From positions 186,001 through 250,000 of the forward strand of contig NZ_PXZM01000023.1 in NCBI RefSeq assembly GCF_003013395.1: DNA of 64,000 nt. Reading direction: 5' to 3'. This stretch comes from Brevibacillus fortis (GTDB lineage: Bacteria > Bacillota > Bacilli > Brevibacillales > Brevibacillaceae). This document shows, piece by piece, positions 41,842 through 50,922 of the stretch. How positions within the stretch are numbered: the stretch's first letter is position 1; each line of letters opens with the position of its first letter. Below the pieces are notes generated by a model. The model made no database searches. It was not told where the DNA came from and saw only the letters and a list, made by a program, of their open reading frames with translations. Position numbers and translations under genes: made by a program.

Positions 41842-43317
41842 ATGATTCAATTGGTTCGCAATACCTTGACTGACAAAGAAGGCTTTATGATTTTCATCCT
41901 ATGGAATCATTTGTGGATGGCGGGACTCATTGCCTACCAAGTGGATGTGAACTTCTGGAAAGTGACGTCCTTGGGATTGCTGGTCACTCTAATTGTTTCG
42001 CCGTATTATTTCATTCGCAAAGATAGTCATGTGATTCGTTATCTGGTAGCAATTGGACTCATGTTTTATGCGATTTCATTCGATCACTTTACCGATTATC
42101 AGGAGGTCACCTTCCTCGCCTTTATCGTCATGGGCTTTTTGGCAGCCTATTTGGACTGGAAGCTGGTAGTTACAGCGGGAATTGCCCAAATCATCGTTAC
42201 GATTGTCGGGTTTTATACGGGAACCTACGAGATTTTCGAGGGTGATTTTTCGGAGCTCAATTTGCTTATGCGTATTGTCACGATTCTCATGATGATGGGA
42301 GCCGTCACGTATCTATGTCTCGCCGGACAAGCCTCCTTGCGAAAAGCTCATGACGCAAGGCAGGAAGCGGAAGAGAAGGAACGCCGTCTGGGAGAGATGC
42401 TTTTGAACATCCAGCAAATGACGGAGCAACTGGATCGTACAAGCGATCATGTGCATGAGCATGCGGAAGGCACGAAGCGCAATACAGATGAAATGATGGT
42501 AGCCTTCAAGGAAGTCGCCACAGGTATGGAATCGCAAGCGAATTCTACGGTGAAGATCGAAGAAGAGGTTCAATCCATCGATCAGGAAATCGAAGCGGTC
42601 ACAACACAGACCAACGCGATGAAAACAGAATCGCAACAAAACAACCGTCGTCTGGCAGATAGTGTTCAGATGATGAACGAGCTCTCCTCGCAGATGGAGC
42701 AAATTGTGCAGGCAGTCAATGTAGCAGCCTCTACGATTCATCAGCTCAATCGGCAGGCGAATCGCGTAGAGGAAATTGTCGGCGCTATTAATCAGATCGC
42801 GACACAAACGAATCTCTTGGCACTGAATGCGGCGATTGAATCGGCGCGTGCAGGCGAGCATGGCAGAGGGTTTGCTGTGGTAGCGGATGAGGTACGCAAG
42901 CTGGCAGAACAAAGCGCAACAGCTACGCAGGAAATTACCGACATTCTCAAGTCTCTGCACCAGGAAAGCGAAAATGCGGTTCAGCATATGAGCAATGGTG
43001 AGAATTCCGTTGCAAAAGGTCGAGAGTTGGCAGTGAAAACAGTGGCGTCAATCGAAGCGGTACGCGCTGGGATGATGGCGTTCTTGGAAGCGGCTGATCA
43101 AGTAAGCTCCAGCATGGACCGGGTAAAAGTGCGTTCCGGAGAGGTTGCTATCGAGATGTCGACCATTACAGCCGTAACCGAGGAATCCGTAGCCAACTTA
43201 GAAGAGCTGTTTGCGACAGCAGAAAACCAGCATCAAAAAGTGCGTGAGATTACGGAAGAGCTGGGCGAGCTGAATACGTTGTCTCATCGCCTCCAGCAAA
43301 CCTTTCACGTAAATTAG
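41842..43317 (+). CDS. Methyl-accepting chemotaxis protein without ligand domain
   Basis: A 491-residue MCP. Six or so hydrophobic segments fill residues 15-165 ([45 protein letters not shown]), then a long coiled-coil signalling domain with hairpin tip [20 protein letters not shown] and [19 protein letters not shown]. There is no periplasmic sensor and no clear HAMP; sensing may be within the membrane. ATG 41842 follows AAAGGGGGG. Monocistronic. Confidence 0.92.
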   Translation: MIQLVRNTLTDKEGFMIFILWNHLWMAGLIAYQVDVNFWKVTSLGLLVTLIVSPYYFIRKDSHVIRYLVAIGLMFYAISFDHFTDYQEVTFLAFIVMGFLAAYLDWKLVVTAGIAQIIVTIVGFYTGTYEIFEGDFSELNLLMRIVTILMMMGAVTYLCLAGQASLRKAHDARQEAEEKERRLGEMLLNIQQMTEQLDRTSDHVHEHAEGTKRNTDEMMVAFKEVATGMESQANSTVKIEEEVQSIDQEIEAVTTQTNAMKTESQQNNRRLADSVQMMNELSSQMEQIVQAVNVAASTIHQLNRQANRVEEIVGAINQIATQTNLLALNAAIESARAGEHGRGFAVVADEVRKLAEQSATATQEITDILKSLHQESENAVQHMSNGENSVAKGRELAVKTVASIEAVRAGMMAFLEAADQVSSSMDRVKVRSGEVAIEMSTITAVTEESVANLEELFATAENQHQKVREITEELGELNTLSHRLQQTFHVN

Positions 43318-43369
43318 TGAAAGGAACCTCGATTCACTTTTAGAAGTGTTTGGAATTGAGAAAAAAGAA

Positions 43370-43397
43370 TTGATTTTTTGAACCGTTCTGCTAGAAT
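43370..43397 (+). promoter_or_regulatory. Promoter of the SAM-riboswitch transcript
   Basis: TTGATT and TAGAAT with a 16-base spacer. Confidence 0.6.
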
Positions 43398-43429
43398 GAA
43401 TTCCATTGTAACTAAACATATTTACCTAC

Positions 43430-43597
43430 CTTATCAAGAGCGGCGGAGGGACTGGCCCGATGATGCCCGGCAACCACTGGACATGTGTATGCATGAACAG
43501 AAAGGTGCCAATTCCTGCAAAACCTGTACCATGGTTTTGACAGATGAGGAAGAGACCGGCTTCGTACGCAAACTCTTCCTCCGGGAAGAGTTTTTTT
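43430..43597 (+). ncRNA. SAM-I riboswitch (S-box) with antiterminator/terminator
   Basis: The conserved S-box core is present: CTTATCAAGAG (P1), GGAGGGACTGGCCC, GATGATGCCCGGCAACC, GGTGCCAATTCCTGC and the closing ACAGATGAG. The terminator CTCTTCC/GGAAGAG with T7 is at 43573-43597. GAGGAAGAG (43546-43554), which includes the P1 3' strand, can pair with CTCTTCCTC (43573-43581) as antiterminator. This is the usual OFF-switch logic: SAM bound, transcription ends. It lies upstream of a nucleoside-type ABC operon. Confidence 0.93.
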
Positions 43598-43671
43598 GTT
43601 GTATTTGCAAAGGGAAGGAGGGAATAAACGAACGATAAATTAATTTTATAAGAGAATATTCGTAAATGGTA

Positions 43672-43700
43672 TTGAAAAAATGGGTAAAAAGCCGTACATT
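43672..43700 (+). promoter_or_regulatory. Possible internal promoter between riboswitch and BMP gene
   Basis: TTGAAA and TACATT with a 17-base spacer. If active it would allow riboswitch-independent expression. Confidence 0.4.
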
Positions 43701-43750
43701 ACCTAATAGGATAAAGAAAAACGCAAAGTTCGGATGGGGAGAGATACATC

Positions 43751-44779
43751 ATGAAGAAGTTATTGCTGGCATTAACGACATTCGTAGTATTGGCAACAGG
43801 GTGCTCGACTGGCACAAATGCACCTGCAGATCAGCCAGGAGGACAAGCAGCAGGACAAGAGGGCGCGGGCAAAAAGCGAATTGCCTTGATTTTGCCCGAG
43901 AAAATCGGTGTGAATCCATTCTTCCAACAAATGGATGAAGGTGCAAAGAAAGCCGCGCAAGAGCTGGGCGCAGAAGTGAAAACGATTGAATCTACGGACC
44001 ATGGAGCGATTGAAGAGAATCTGCGCGTGGCTGTTGCAGAAAATTATGATTTGATCATCACTTCTTCCTTTACATCAGAGGATGCATTGAAAAAAGTAGC
44101 TACCGAAAATCCTGACCGCAATTTTGCGATTATTGATACCGTCGTCGATTTGCCAAACGTTCGCAGTGTTACCTTCCGCGAGCAGGAAGCGGCTTACCTG
44201 GTGGGAGCTGCAGCAGGTCTGGCAACGAAAACGAACAAAGTCGGTATGGTTGTCGCTCTTGATATTCCGCAGTTGAAAAAATGGACAGTTGGCTTCGAAG
44301 AGGGCTTGAAAGCGACGAATCCAAAAGCAGAGCTGATGGTCAACTATGTAGGAAGCTTCACTGACCCGGCAAAAGCGAAGGAATTGGCTTTGCTCCAGGC
44401 TTCTAAAGGTGCTGACTTCATTAACGGTGCAGCAGCAGTAGGCGACCTCGGCGTTTTCGAAGCGGCGAAGGAAAAAGGCTTCTTCACAGCAGGGCAGGAC
44501 GTTGACCGTACGTCGATTGATCCAGAGCATATTGTTCTGTCCCAATTGAAAGGGACCGACGCTGCCGCTTATGAAACGGTGAAGACCTTTGTAGAAGGAA
44601 CGTTCAAACCAGGTGTGGTTGCGTATGGCTTGAAAGAAAAAGGCGTAGGCGTAACCTATGTAACGCATGAAAGCAAAACGCCTCTGAACGCTTTTATTGG
44701 ACAAGAAGTGGTGGATAAAGTGAAAGCGATCAACGATGAGATTGTAGCGGGTACCCGCCAAGTACCAGACAAATTCTAA
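43751..44779 (+). CDS. BMP-family substrate-binding lipoprotein
   Basis: A 342-residue solute-binding lipoprotein with lipobox LATGC (Cys 18) and a BMP/PnrA-like domain (IALILPEKIGVNPFFQQMDE, NYDLIITSSFTSEDAL, FREQEAAYLVGAAAGLATKT, TAGQDVDRT). BMP proteins bind purine nucleosides and related ligands, as B. subtilis NupN does for guanosine. ATG 43751 follows GGGGAGAGA. It heads an ABC operon lying behind a SAM-I riboswitch, which makes 5'-methylthioadenosine or another SAM-derived nucleoside a plausible ligand; that is inference. Confidence 0.9.
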   Translation: MKKLLLALTTFVVLATGCSTGTNAPADQPGGQAAGQEGAGKKRIALILPEKIGVNPFFQQMDEGAKKAAQELGAEVKTIESTDHGAIEENLRVAVAENYDLIITSSFTSEDALKKVATENPDRNFAIIDTVVDLPNVRSVTFREQEAAYLVGAAAGLATKTNKVGMVVALDIPQLKKWTVGFEEGLKATNPKAELMVNYVGSFTDPAKAKELALLQASKGADFINGAAAVGDLGVFEAAKEKGFFTAGQDVDRTSIDPEHIVLSQLKGTDAAAYETVKTFVEGTFKPGVVAYGLKEKGVGVTYVTHESKTPLNAFIGQEVVDKVKAINDEIVAGTRQVPDKF

Positions 44780-44809
44780 ACACGCACGTAATAGAGCTTG
44801 TGCACAGTG

Positions 44810-44852
44810 ATGGATGTGACCGACTACGGCTGTGTAGTCGGTCTTCCATTTT
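44810..44852 (+). terminator. Intra-operon attenuator
   Basis: Stem ATGGA-GACCGACTAC / GTAGTCGGTC-TCCAT followed by TTTTC, between the binding-protein and ATPase genes. It would raise binding-protein mRNA relative to the rest. Confidence 0.75.
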
Positions 44853-44885
44853 CATAATAGGACGTACAGAAATGAGGGAGTGGGA

Positions 44886-46415
44886 ATGACCGATCGCTTG
44901 GAAATGAGGGCCATGACCAAGAAATACGGAGATTTTACCGCCAACGACAAGGTGTCGTTCTCACTGGCAGCAGGAGAAGTCCACGCGATTGTCGGGGAAA
45001 ATGGAGCGGGCAAAACGACACTGATGCGGATGCTGTACGGGATGGAGCAGCCGACGTCGGGAGAGATCGTGTTAAATGGTAAGCTAGTCGTTTTTCGCGG
45101 ACCAGAGGACGCGATTCGAAATGGAATCGGGATGGTTCACCAGCACTTTATGCTCTTCGGAGAATTCAGTGTGACTGAAAATATTGTGATCGGATACGAG
45201 CCGAAGCAAGCGGGTTTTTTCAAAAGAAATGACGCAAATGACAAGGTGCGGGCGCTTAGTGAGCAGTATCGCATTCCCATTAATCCGCAGGCCAAGGTAG
45301 CGAGTTGCTCGATTGGGGAACAGCAACGGGTCGAAATTCTTAAGGTCCTGTATCAGGGAGCGGATATTATCGTGCTGGACGAGCCGACCGCTGTACTTAC
45401 CCCGTTGGAGGTACGCGACCTGCTGCAAACGATTCGAAACCTGGCGGAGAGTGGCAAAAGCGTAATTTTGATTACACATAAGCTACAGGAGGTCATGGAG
45501 GTAGCTGATCGTATTACGGTACTGCGCGGAGGCAAGGTGACGGGAACCGTTTCTCGGGACGAGACGAACGCGGACGATTTGGCACGACTGATGGTCGGCC
45601 GTGAATTGCAGGAGCTTTCTGAGCGTATCCCTCTGGAACCTCTACCGCTCTTGCAGGTGGAAAAGCTTACGGTTCGAGATAAGCAGACGCTGCTCGATCA
45701 AGTCAGCTTTACCGTGCACCACGGGGAAATCGTAGGGATCGCCGGTGTTTCCGGGAATGGTCAATCCGAGCTGCTGCAAGCGATCAGCGGCTTGCGGGCA
45801 GCGCAGGAGGGCACGGTGCGGTTAGGCGGCAAGGATGTGACGAACAAATCAGTTGCCATCATTCGGGATGCCGGCTTGGCGCATATCCCGGAGGATCGCT
45901 ACCTGTGGGGGACGGCAAAACTCTCAAGCGTCGAGGAAAATGCGTTGATGGGCTATCAGCGAAAGCCTGCTTACAATCGCCGCGGCGTCGTTTTGCGGGA
46001 GAAATTCCGCCAAGTCGTAAAAGGCTGGGTTGAGCAGTTTGCCATCAAGACAGGCTCCCGACAATTGCAGGAGCTCGCGGGGAATCTGTCAGGCGGAAAT
46101 TTGCAAAAGCTGATCGTCGCAAGGGAGCTGGGACATGAAACCCCATTTTTGATTGCGGCAGAGCCTACGCGAGGGGTGGATATCGGTGCCATGGAGTACA
46201 TCCATCAGGCACTGATCGAAAAGCGCAATCAGGGAGACGGGATTTTGCTAGTCTCCTCTGAGTTGTCCGAAATTCTCGCCTTGTCTGACAGGATTTTGGT
46301 CATGTATAAAGGGCGAATCGCGGGAGAGCTTTCACGCCTGGAGGCAACCGAAGAAAAAATCAGCGTGATCATGGCGGGAGGAAGCATTCATGGCAGCAAT
46401 CAAAGAGCTATCTAA
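44886..46415 (+). CDS. ABC transporter ATPase, NupO-type double domain
   Basis: A 509-residue protein with two ATPase domains. The first has Walker A GENGAGKTTLMR, signature CSIGEQQRVEILK and Walker B IIVLDEPTAVLTP; the second has a degenerate P-loop GVSGNGQSELLQ, signature NLSGGNLQKLIVARE and FLIAAEPTRGVDIGA. This is the RbsA/YufO layout. ATG 44886 is preferred (AGGGAG 5 bases away) over GTG 44880. It overlaps the first permease gene by 26 bases. Confidence 0.93.
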   Translation: MTDRLEMRAMTKKYGDFTANDKVSFSLAAGEVHAIVGENGAGKTTLMRMLYGMEQPTSGEIVLNGKLVVFRGPEDAIRNGIGMVHQHFMLFGEFSVTENIVIGYEPKQAGFFKRNDANDKVRALSEQYRIPINPQAKVASCSIGEQQRVEILKVLYQGADIIVLDEPTAVLTPLEVRDLLQTIRNLAESGKSVILITHKLQEVMEVADRITVLRGGKVTGTVSRDETNADDLARLMVGRELQELSERIPLEPLPLLQVEKLTVRDKQTLLDQVSFTVHHGEIVGIAGVSGNGQSELLQAISGLRAAQEGTVRLGGKDVTNKSVAIIRDAGLAHIPEDRYLWGTAKLSSVEENALMGYQRKPAYNRRGVVLREKFRQVVKGWVEQFAIKTGSRQLQELAGNLSGGNLQKLIVARELGHETPFLIAAEPTRGVDIGAMEYIHQALIEKRNQGDGILLVSSELSEILALSDRILVMYKGRIAGELSRLEATEEKISVIMAGGSIHGSNQRAI

Positions 46416-47460
46416 GTCATTGGTTCAGCCGTTATTGGCTGTCGTCATCGGTTTGTTGACCGGTGCGCTGGTCATTGCCGCAGTTGGCGAATCGATCTTG
46501 GGCACCTATCAGGAAATGTGGAAAGGCGCCTTTGGCAGTTTTTATTTCTTTACGTCTACATTAGCGAGAGCCACGCCTATCATGCTGATTGCCTTGGGTC
46601 TATCCCTCGCATTTCGGGCAGGGGTATTCAACCTGGGGGCGGAAGGGCAGATGGTGCTAGGTGCCGTCAGTGCTGCGTTAGTCGCGATCTATTTGCCTGC
46701 ACCGGGAATGATCAAGATTGTGGCGGGTATTTGCACAGGAATGGCAGTCGGCGGGTTCTGGGCGTTGTTACCTGGCTTTATGGAAGCCCGCTTTCGTATT
46801 CCGTTGCTCATCTCTACGCTGCTCTTCAACTATATTGCGGTATTGTTTGCGAGCTATCTCGTGACTGAGCCATTCCGGGATCGCTCGGGTTCTGCGGCAC
46901 TGGCACAGACCGTCATGCTGGAGAAAAGCGCTTGGCTTCCGAAGCTGTTTGCCGGGATGAGCGTACATGCAGGGTTTTTGTTTGCGATCGTTGCAGCACT
47001 GTTGTTGTTCTGGGTACTTCGCTTTACGCCTTTTGGCTATGAAGTGAAGATGCTGGGTCAAAACTCGCTGTTTGCTCAATACGGAGGAATTAATCGGACC
47101 CGGGTGATGCTGACCGGGATGTTTGCCAGCGGTGGACTGGCTGGCTTGGCGGGAACCGTCGAGGTAATGGGGGCGCACTATCGCTTTGTTGACGGTGCCC
47201 TGACTGTACCAGGGTTCGCCTGGACGGGCCTGATGGCAGCTCTGCTTGCGAACTCGCACCCGCTTGGCATCATTGTGACTTCGATCCTGCTTGCTGCTTT
47301 TCAGACAGGAGCTATGGGAGTGGAGCGCAATACGGACGTGCCGCTGGAGCTGGCAAGTGTTATACAAGCCGTACTGATTTTGTTCATCTCTGCCAAGTTC
47401 AGCTACGACTGGTGGAAAAAGCGGAAGGCAAAAGGAGGGGAAACGCATGGAGCTCTTTGA
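46390..47460 (+). CDS. ABC transporter permease, NupP-type
   Basis: A 356-residue membrane protein of the BPD_transp_2 (branched-chain/ribose) class, with about ten helices; RAGVFNLGAEGQMVLGAVSA and GLAGTVEVMGAHYRFVDG are the family hallmarks. It starts inside the ATPase gene at ATG 46390 and overlaps the second permease by 14 bases, so all three are coupled. Confidence 0.92.
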   Translation: MAAIKELSKSLVQPLLAVVIGLLTGALVIAAVGESILGTYQEMWKGAFGSFYFFTSTLARATPIMLIALGLSLAFRAGVFNLGAEGQMVLGAVSAALVAIYLPAPGMIKIVAGICTGMAVGGFWALLPGFMEARFRIPLLISTLLFNYIAVLFASYLVTEPFRDRSGSAALAQTVMLEKSAWLPKLFAGMSVHAGFLFAIVAALLLFWVLRFTPFGYEVKMLGQNSLFAQYGGINRTRVMLTGMFASGGLAGLAGTVEVMGAHYRFVDGALTVPGFAWTGLMAALLANSHPLGIIVTSILLAAFQTGAMGVERNTDVPLELASVIQAVLILFISAKFSYDWWKKRKAKGGETHGAL

Positions 47461-48361
47461 TTGGTCCCTCCTCAGTTCTACCATTCGGATGGTCACGCCG
47501 ATCTTGTTGGCAGCTTTGGGTGGAGCGCTCTGCGCACGTGTCGGAATTTTTAATGTTGGCCTAGAGGGATTGGTACTGGTGGGTGCCTTTTCCGCGATTG
47601 TCGGCAATCACTTTACCGGGAATCTCTTTCTGGCCGTTTTGATTGCAGCGCTGGTCAGCATTGTCTTTTCTCTCTTATTCGCCTACATGACGATCAAGCT
47701 TAGGGCGAATGAAATCGTCGTCGGTGTAGCGATCAACTTTCTCGCGTTGGGGTTGACGACATTTGCACTGCGGGCGATCTTCGGTGTCAAAGGGGCGTTT
47801 TACGATAAGGATATGGCTGGCTTGCCAACCGTCGAGATTCCGATCATTCACGATATCCCTGTCATCGGAGGCATTGTCTCTGGTCATTCGCCGCTTGTGT
47901 ATTTTGCGTTTTTGGCCGCCATTCTGCTGTATGTGTTCTTTTATCGGACGGTTACGGGCTTCCGCGTCCTCGCAGTGGGCCTCAATCCAGTTGCAGCACG
48001 CAGTATCGGTCTGAAAGTGACGGGACTTCAAGTGCTGGCGATTGTGATGAGTGGCGCTTTGTGCGGGATTGCAGGGGCACAGCTTTCACTGGGGCAAGTC
48101 ACGATGTTTACAGAAGGGATGACGGCTGGTCGGGGCTTTATCGCATTGGTAGCGATGATGATGGGGCAGTCGCATCCACTCGGTATTTTGGCTTCGAGCT
48201 TTTTGTTCGGGCTGATGGATGCCCTTAGTATTCGTTTGCAGGGCTTTTCGCTTCCGACGCAATTCACGGCCATGCTGCCATACGTGCTGACGATTGCCGC
48301 GATGTTCTTCTTGAAGAACAAGAGTCAGATCGGAAGCAACAACCAGCAGAGCACCCGTTAA
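47447..48361 (+). CDS. ABC transporter permease, NupQ-type
   Basis: A 304-residue permease partner with CARVGIFNVGLEGLVLVGAF, FRVLAVGLNPVAARSIGLKV and GAQLSLGQVTMFTEGMTAGR, typical of YufQ/NupQ. ATG 47447 follows AAAGGAGGGG. It completes the importer of the BMP system; the next gene begins after 40 bases. Confidence 0.92.
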   Translation: MELFDWSLLSSTIRMVTPILLAALGGALCARVGIFNVGLEGLVLVGAFSAIVGNHFTGNLFLAVLIAALVSIVFSLLFAYMTIKLRANEIVVGVAINFLALGLTTFALRAIFGVKGAFYDKDMAGLPTVEIPIIHDIPVIGGIVSGHSPLVYFAFLAAILLYVFFYRTVTGFRVLAVGLNPVAARSIGLKVTGLQVLAIVMSGALCGIAGAQLSLGQVTMFTEGMTAGRGFIALVAMMMGQSHPLGILASSFLFGLMDALSIRLQGFSLPTQFTAMLPYVLTIAAMFFLKNKSQIGSNNQQSTR

Positions 48362-48401
48362 TCACAAGCCATTTAGACAGCGAAGACAGGGGAAATGCGA
48401 G

Positions 48402-49070
48402 ATGAACAACAAGGCAGATCGGATCAAAAGAATGAAGGTACCCGCCCCAGTGGGACCGGGACTCGCCAGACGACTTCCGCCCGGACAAATCCTGACAGAG
48501 CGTTTTCCCATTTTGCATGAGGGAGACGTGCCGGTGTATGACATGAACGAATGGTCACTGCGCGTTTTCGGAGTGGTAGACCGGGAAGTAACGCTCACCT
48601 ACGAAGAGATCATGGCGATGCCGCAGGTGACAGTGACGAGCGACATTCACTGCGTGACGCGCTGGTCTCGTTTTGACAATGCGTTTACAGGTGTGCGTTT
48701 TCGTGATTTTCTACAGGCGATTGGCGTGACTCCGCGAGCGAGCTTCGTCATGCTGCACGGTGATCACGATTATACCGCCAATGTGCCGCTCGCTGATCTG
48801 GAGCGTGATGATGTGTTGCTGGCGCACTCCTTTGATGGAGAGCGACTGACGGACAAGCACGGCTGGCCGCTTCGCCTGGTCGTTCCTCATCTGTATTTCT
48901 GGAAAAGCGTGAAGTGGCTCAGAGGAATTGAATTTATGACGGAAAACAAGCCCGGCTTCTGGGAGCAAAATGGTTTTCACTTGATCGCAGACCCGTTCCG
49001 CGAAGAGCGGTTCTCCGGTGAAGCATTGCCGATACCAGAGGATGAGTGGGAGAAAAAGGAGTTCGATTAA
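48402..49070 (+). CDS. Sulfite-oxidase-like molybdopterin protein (YuiH-like)
   Basis: A 222-residue protein made only of the molybdopterin-binding SUOX fold. The Mo-ligand cysteine is in DIHCVTRWSR; FTGVRFRDFLQAIGV, PLADLERDDVLLAHSFDG and YFWKSVKWLRGIEF follow. No signal peptide or dimerisation domain. It resembles B. subtilis YuiH, whose reaction is unknown. Its stop lies one base before the nucleoside phosphorylase start, so it is part of the same operon. Confidence 0.88.
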   Translation: MNNKADRIKRMKVPAPVGPGLARRLPPGQILTERFPILHEGDVPVYDMNEWSLRVFGVVDREVTLTYEEIMAMPQVTVTSDIHCVTRWSRFDNAFTGVRFRDFLQAIGVTPRASFVMLHGDHDYTANVPLADLERDDVLLAHSFDGERLTDKHGWPLRLVVPHLYFWKSVKWLRGIEFMTENKPGFWEQNGFHLIADPFREERFSGEALPIPEDEWEKKEFD

Positions 49071-49071
49071 G

Positions 49072-49794
49072 ATGTTGACGAATCTAAAGGTAGATCCAGA
49101 ACAACTGCCAAAGCGCGTCATCGTATGCGGTGATCCAAAACGTGCTGCCTTGATTGCTTCGAAACTCGACGATCAGCGTCAAATCGGGGAAAACCGCGAG
49201 TATCACAGCTATGCGGGTACATGGAAAGGCGTCGAGGTAGCGGTAGTGAGCCATGGTGTAGGTGCTCCGGGAGCAGCCGTATGTTTCGAGGAGCTAGCGA
49301 AGGGCGGCGTTCAGGTCATCATTCGCGTAGGAACTGCCGGGTCATACCAAAAAGAAATCGAGACGGGCAGCCTCGTCATCAGCTCCGCAGCGGTTCGCCA
49401 AGACGGCTTGACCAGTCAATTGGTTCCAGCGGGTTTCCCGGCTGTTGCCAATCGTCATGTTGTGGACGCGCTTGTACAAGCATCGGGAGCAAACGCATCA
49501 GACTTGAAGGTATTCGAAGGAATCACGCTGACACTCGATGTCTTTTACAGTGGAGTGTTGGAGTTCCCGCACAAGCAGTACCAAAAAGCTGGCGTTTTGG
49601 CAGTCGAGATGGAAAACACCGCCCTGTTCGTGATTGCGGCACTTCGCGGTATGAAAGCAGGCTCTATTTTGGCGATTGATGGGTATGCAGATGCAGACCT
49701 GCTCGAATCGTATAACCCCCACACCGATGTGATGGCAAAAGCCATTGAAGCGGAATCATTGATCGCATTGGATGCAGTCATTACAGTTTCGTAA
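49072..49794 (+). CDS. Nucleoside phosphorylase (PNP/uridine phosphorylase type I)
   Basis: A 240-residue NP-I family enzyme: ICGDPKRAALIASKLD (phosphate-binding), VSHGVGAPGAAVCFEELA, RVGTAGSYQKEIETGSLVI and the ribose-binding EMENTALFVIAALRG. It cleaves nucleosides with phosphate to base and (deoxy)ribose-1-phosphate; the exact base is not decided. ATG 49072 follows AAAAAGGAG at 49054-49062. As the last gene of the BMP operon it should process the imported nucleoside. Confidence 0.88.
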   Translation: MLTNLKVDPEQLPKRVIVCGDPKRAALIASKLDDQRQIGENREYHSYAGTWKGVEVAVVSHGVGAPGAAVCFEELAKGGVQVIIRVGTAGSYQKEIETGSLVISSAAVRQDGLTSQLVPAGFPAVANRHVVDALVQASGANASDLKVFEGITLTLDVFYSGVLEFPHKQYQKAGVLAVEMENTALFVIAALRGMKAGSILAIDGYADADLLESYNPHTDVMAKAIEAESLIALDAVITVS

Positions 49795-49807
49795 ATTCAT
49801 TTACAGG

Positions 49808-49843
49808 AACACCCGGAACTGATTGTAGTTCTGGGTGTTTTTA
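49808..49843 (+). terminator. Terminator of the nucleoside operon
   Basis: 13-bp stem AACACCCGGAACT / AGTTCTGGGTGTT (one G-T) with T5. Confidence 0.9.
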
Positions 49844-49883
49844 TTTGTATTTAGGAGGCTTGATAGAGAAGTAGAGGCTGTAG

Positions 49884-50090
49884 AGAGGAAAAAGGAGAAA
49901 CCGACGAAGGATCTTTGGAACACCGACCAAGGTGGAATGGAAAAAGCGAAACCGATTTTAGCGTCCACCTCTGAACCTGCTTCCTGAGTGGACTACTTTG
50001 GACGCGGGTTTCGCTTTTTCCATGGAACCGGCCAGTCATACCCCACAGCAGGTGGGCCAAGAAGCCTGAGTGGTTTCTCCTTTTTCCTCT
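49884..50090. repeat. 207-bp element of nested inverted repeats
   Basis: Outer arms 49884-49902 and 50072-50090 are perfect 19-base reverse complements (AGAGGAAAAAGGAGAAACC on the left). Inner arms 49937-49953 and 50007-50023 are perfect 17-base complements (ATGGAAAAAGCGAAACC), and a third pair GCGTCCA/TGGACGC lies at 49961-49967 and 49999-50005. Size and nesting parallel the 2705-2906 element though the arms differ. No coding frame. The gap 50091-50220 shows nothing clear before the glpP leader. Confidence 0.7.
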
Positions 50091-50226
50091 CCTCCACTAA
50101 AGTCCGATCAACGATTGTAAACCACATCTTTTCCCATTTTTAACATTCCCTTTAAGATCCCTTAACGCTCATGCAGTACCATTCTAAGTAACAAGTGAAC
50201 ACATCCCTTCGGTTGGAGCCATGGAG

Positions 50227-50296
50227 AAACCCCCGACAGCCTTTCCAAGCACTTTCATCGAGAGTTCTTTGGCATTGTCATGTCGCAGGGTTTTTT
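50227..50296 (+). promoter_or_regulatory. GlpP-type leader with intrinsic terminator
   Basis: AAACCC and CGACA (50227-50238) pair with TGTCG and GGGTTT (50281-50293), with a T6 run, ending 27 bases before glpP. B. subtilis GlpP prevents termination at such leaders when glycerol-3-phosphate is bound, so autocontrol is likely. Confidence 0.6.
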
Positions 50297-50322
50297 GTCT
50301 TGGGCAAAGGAGGCTTAAGCGA

Positions 50323-50922
50323 GTGAACCAGGAACAATTTCATGCAAGACTGGCACAATACAAGCTGATCGCTTCCGTAAAAGAAGTGAAGTACCTGGAA
50401 AAAGCGGCAGAGGCAGACTTGAGTGCTGCGGTACTCTCGATCGGCAACATTGGTGTGATCAAAGGCTACGTGGATTATTTCAAGTCAAAGAATATCCCTG
50501 TATTTCTTCATTTGGAGCGGATTGGCGGAATCAGCCATGACCGGGAAGGCATCGCATTTTTGGCGCATTACGTCAAGCCAGACGGGATCGTCACTACGCG
50601 CAACACACTGGTCAAGCTGGCGAAAAAGCAAGGACTGCTGACCATTCAGCGCTTGTTTTTGGTCGATAGCGACTCGATTAAAACAGGCCTAACCTCCCTA
50701 CAGGATACACAGCCTGACGCCGTCGAGCTGATGCCTGCTTTGCTGCCAGAGTTTATCGAAGAATTTCGAAGGGTTATCGATACCCCGATCATTTCTGGCG
50801 GGCTGATTCGTAAGCGGGAACAGATGGAGGAAGTATTGCAGCATGGAGCGACAGCTGTTTCAGTCGGAAGTCCCCTGCTGTGGAAGGAGTGTATGAACCG
50901 TGATTCAAGCATTGTTATTTGA
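50323..50922 (+). CDS. glpP: Glycerol-3-phosphate-responsive antiterminator
   Basis: A 199-residue GlpP-family RNA-binding protein with a TIM-barrel-like fold: LSIGNIGVIKGYVDYFK, FLHLERIGGISHDREGIAFL, DGIVTTRNTLVKLAKKQG, VELMPALLP and SGGLIRKREQMEEVLQHGA. GTG 50323 follows AAAGGAGG at 50306-50313. It opens an operon that ends with a glycerophosphodiester phosphodiesterase, so it is placed to control uptake of its own effector. Its last 23 bases overlap the next gene. Confidence 0.93.
   Translation: MNQEQFHARLAQYKLIASVKEVKYLEKAAEADLSAAVLSIGNIGVIKGYVDYFKSKNIPVFLHLERIGGISHDREGIAFLAHYVKPDGIVTTRNTLVKLAKKQGLLTIQRLFLVDSDSIKTGLTSLQDTQPDAVELMPALLPEFIEEFRRVIDTPIISGGLIRKREQMEEVLQHGATAVSVGSPLLWKECMNRDSSIVI

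Noticed and set aside
43666-43938. 90-codon frame starting just after the SAM riboswitch
   Set aside because: It overlaps the BMP gene out of frame, and the GGAGGG at 43617-43622 is too far from its ATG; it is not the riboswitch target.
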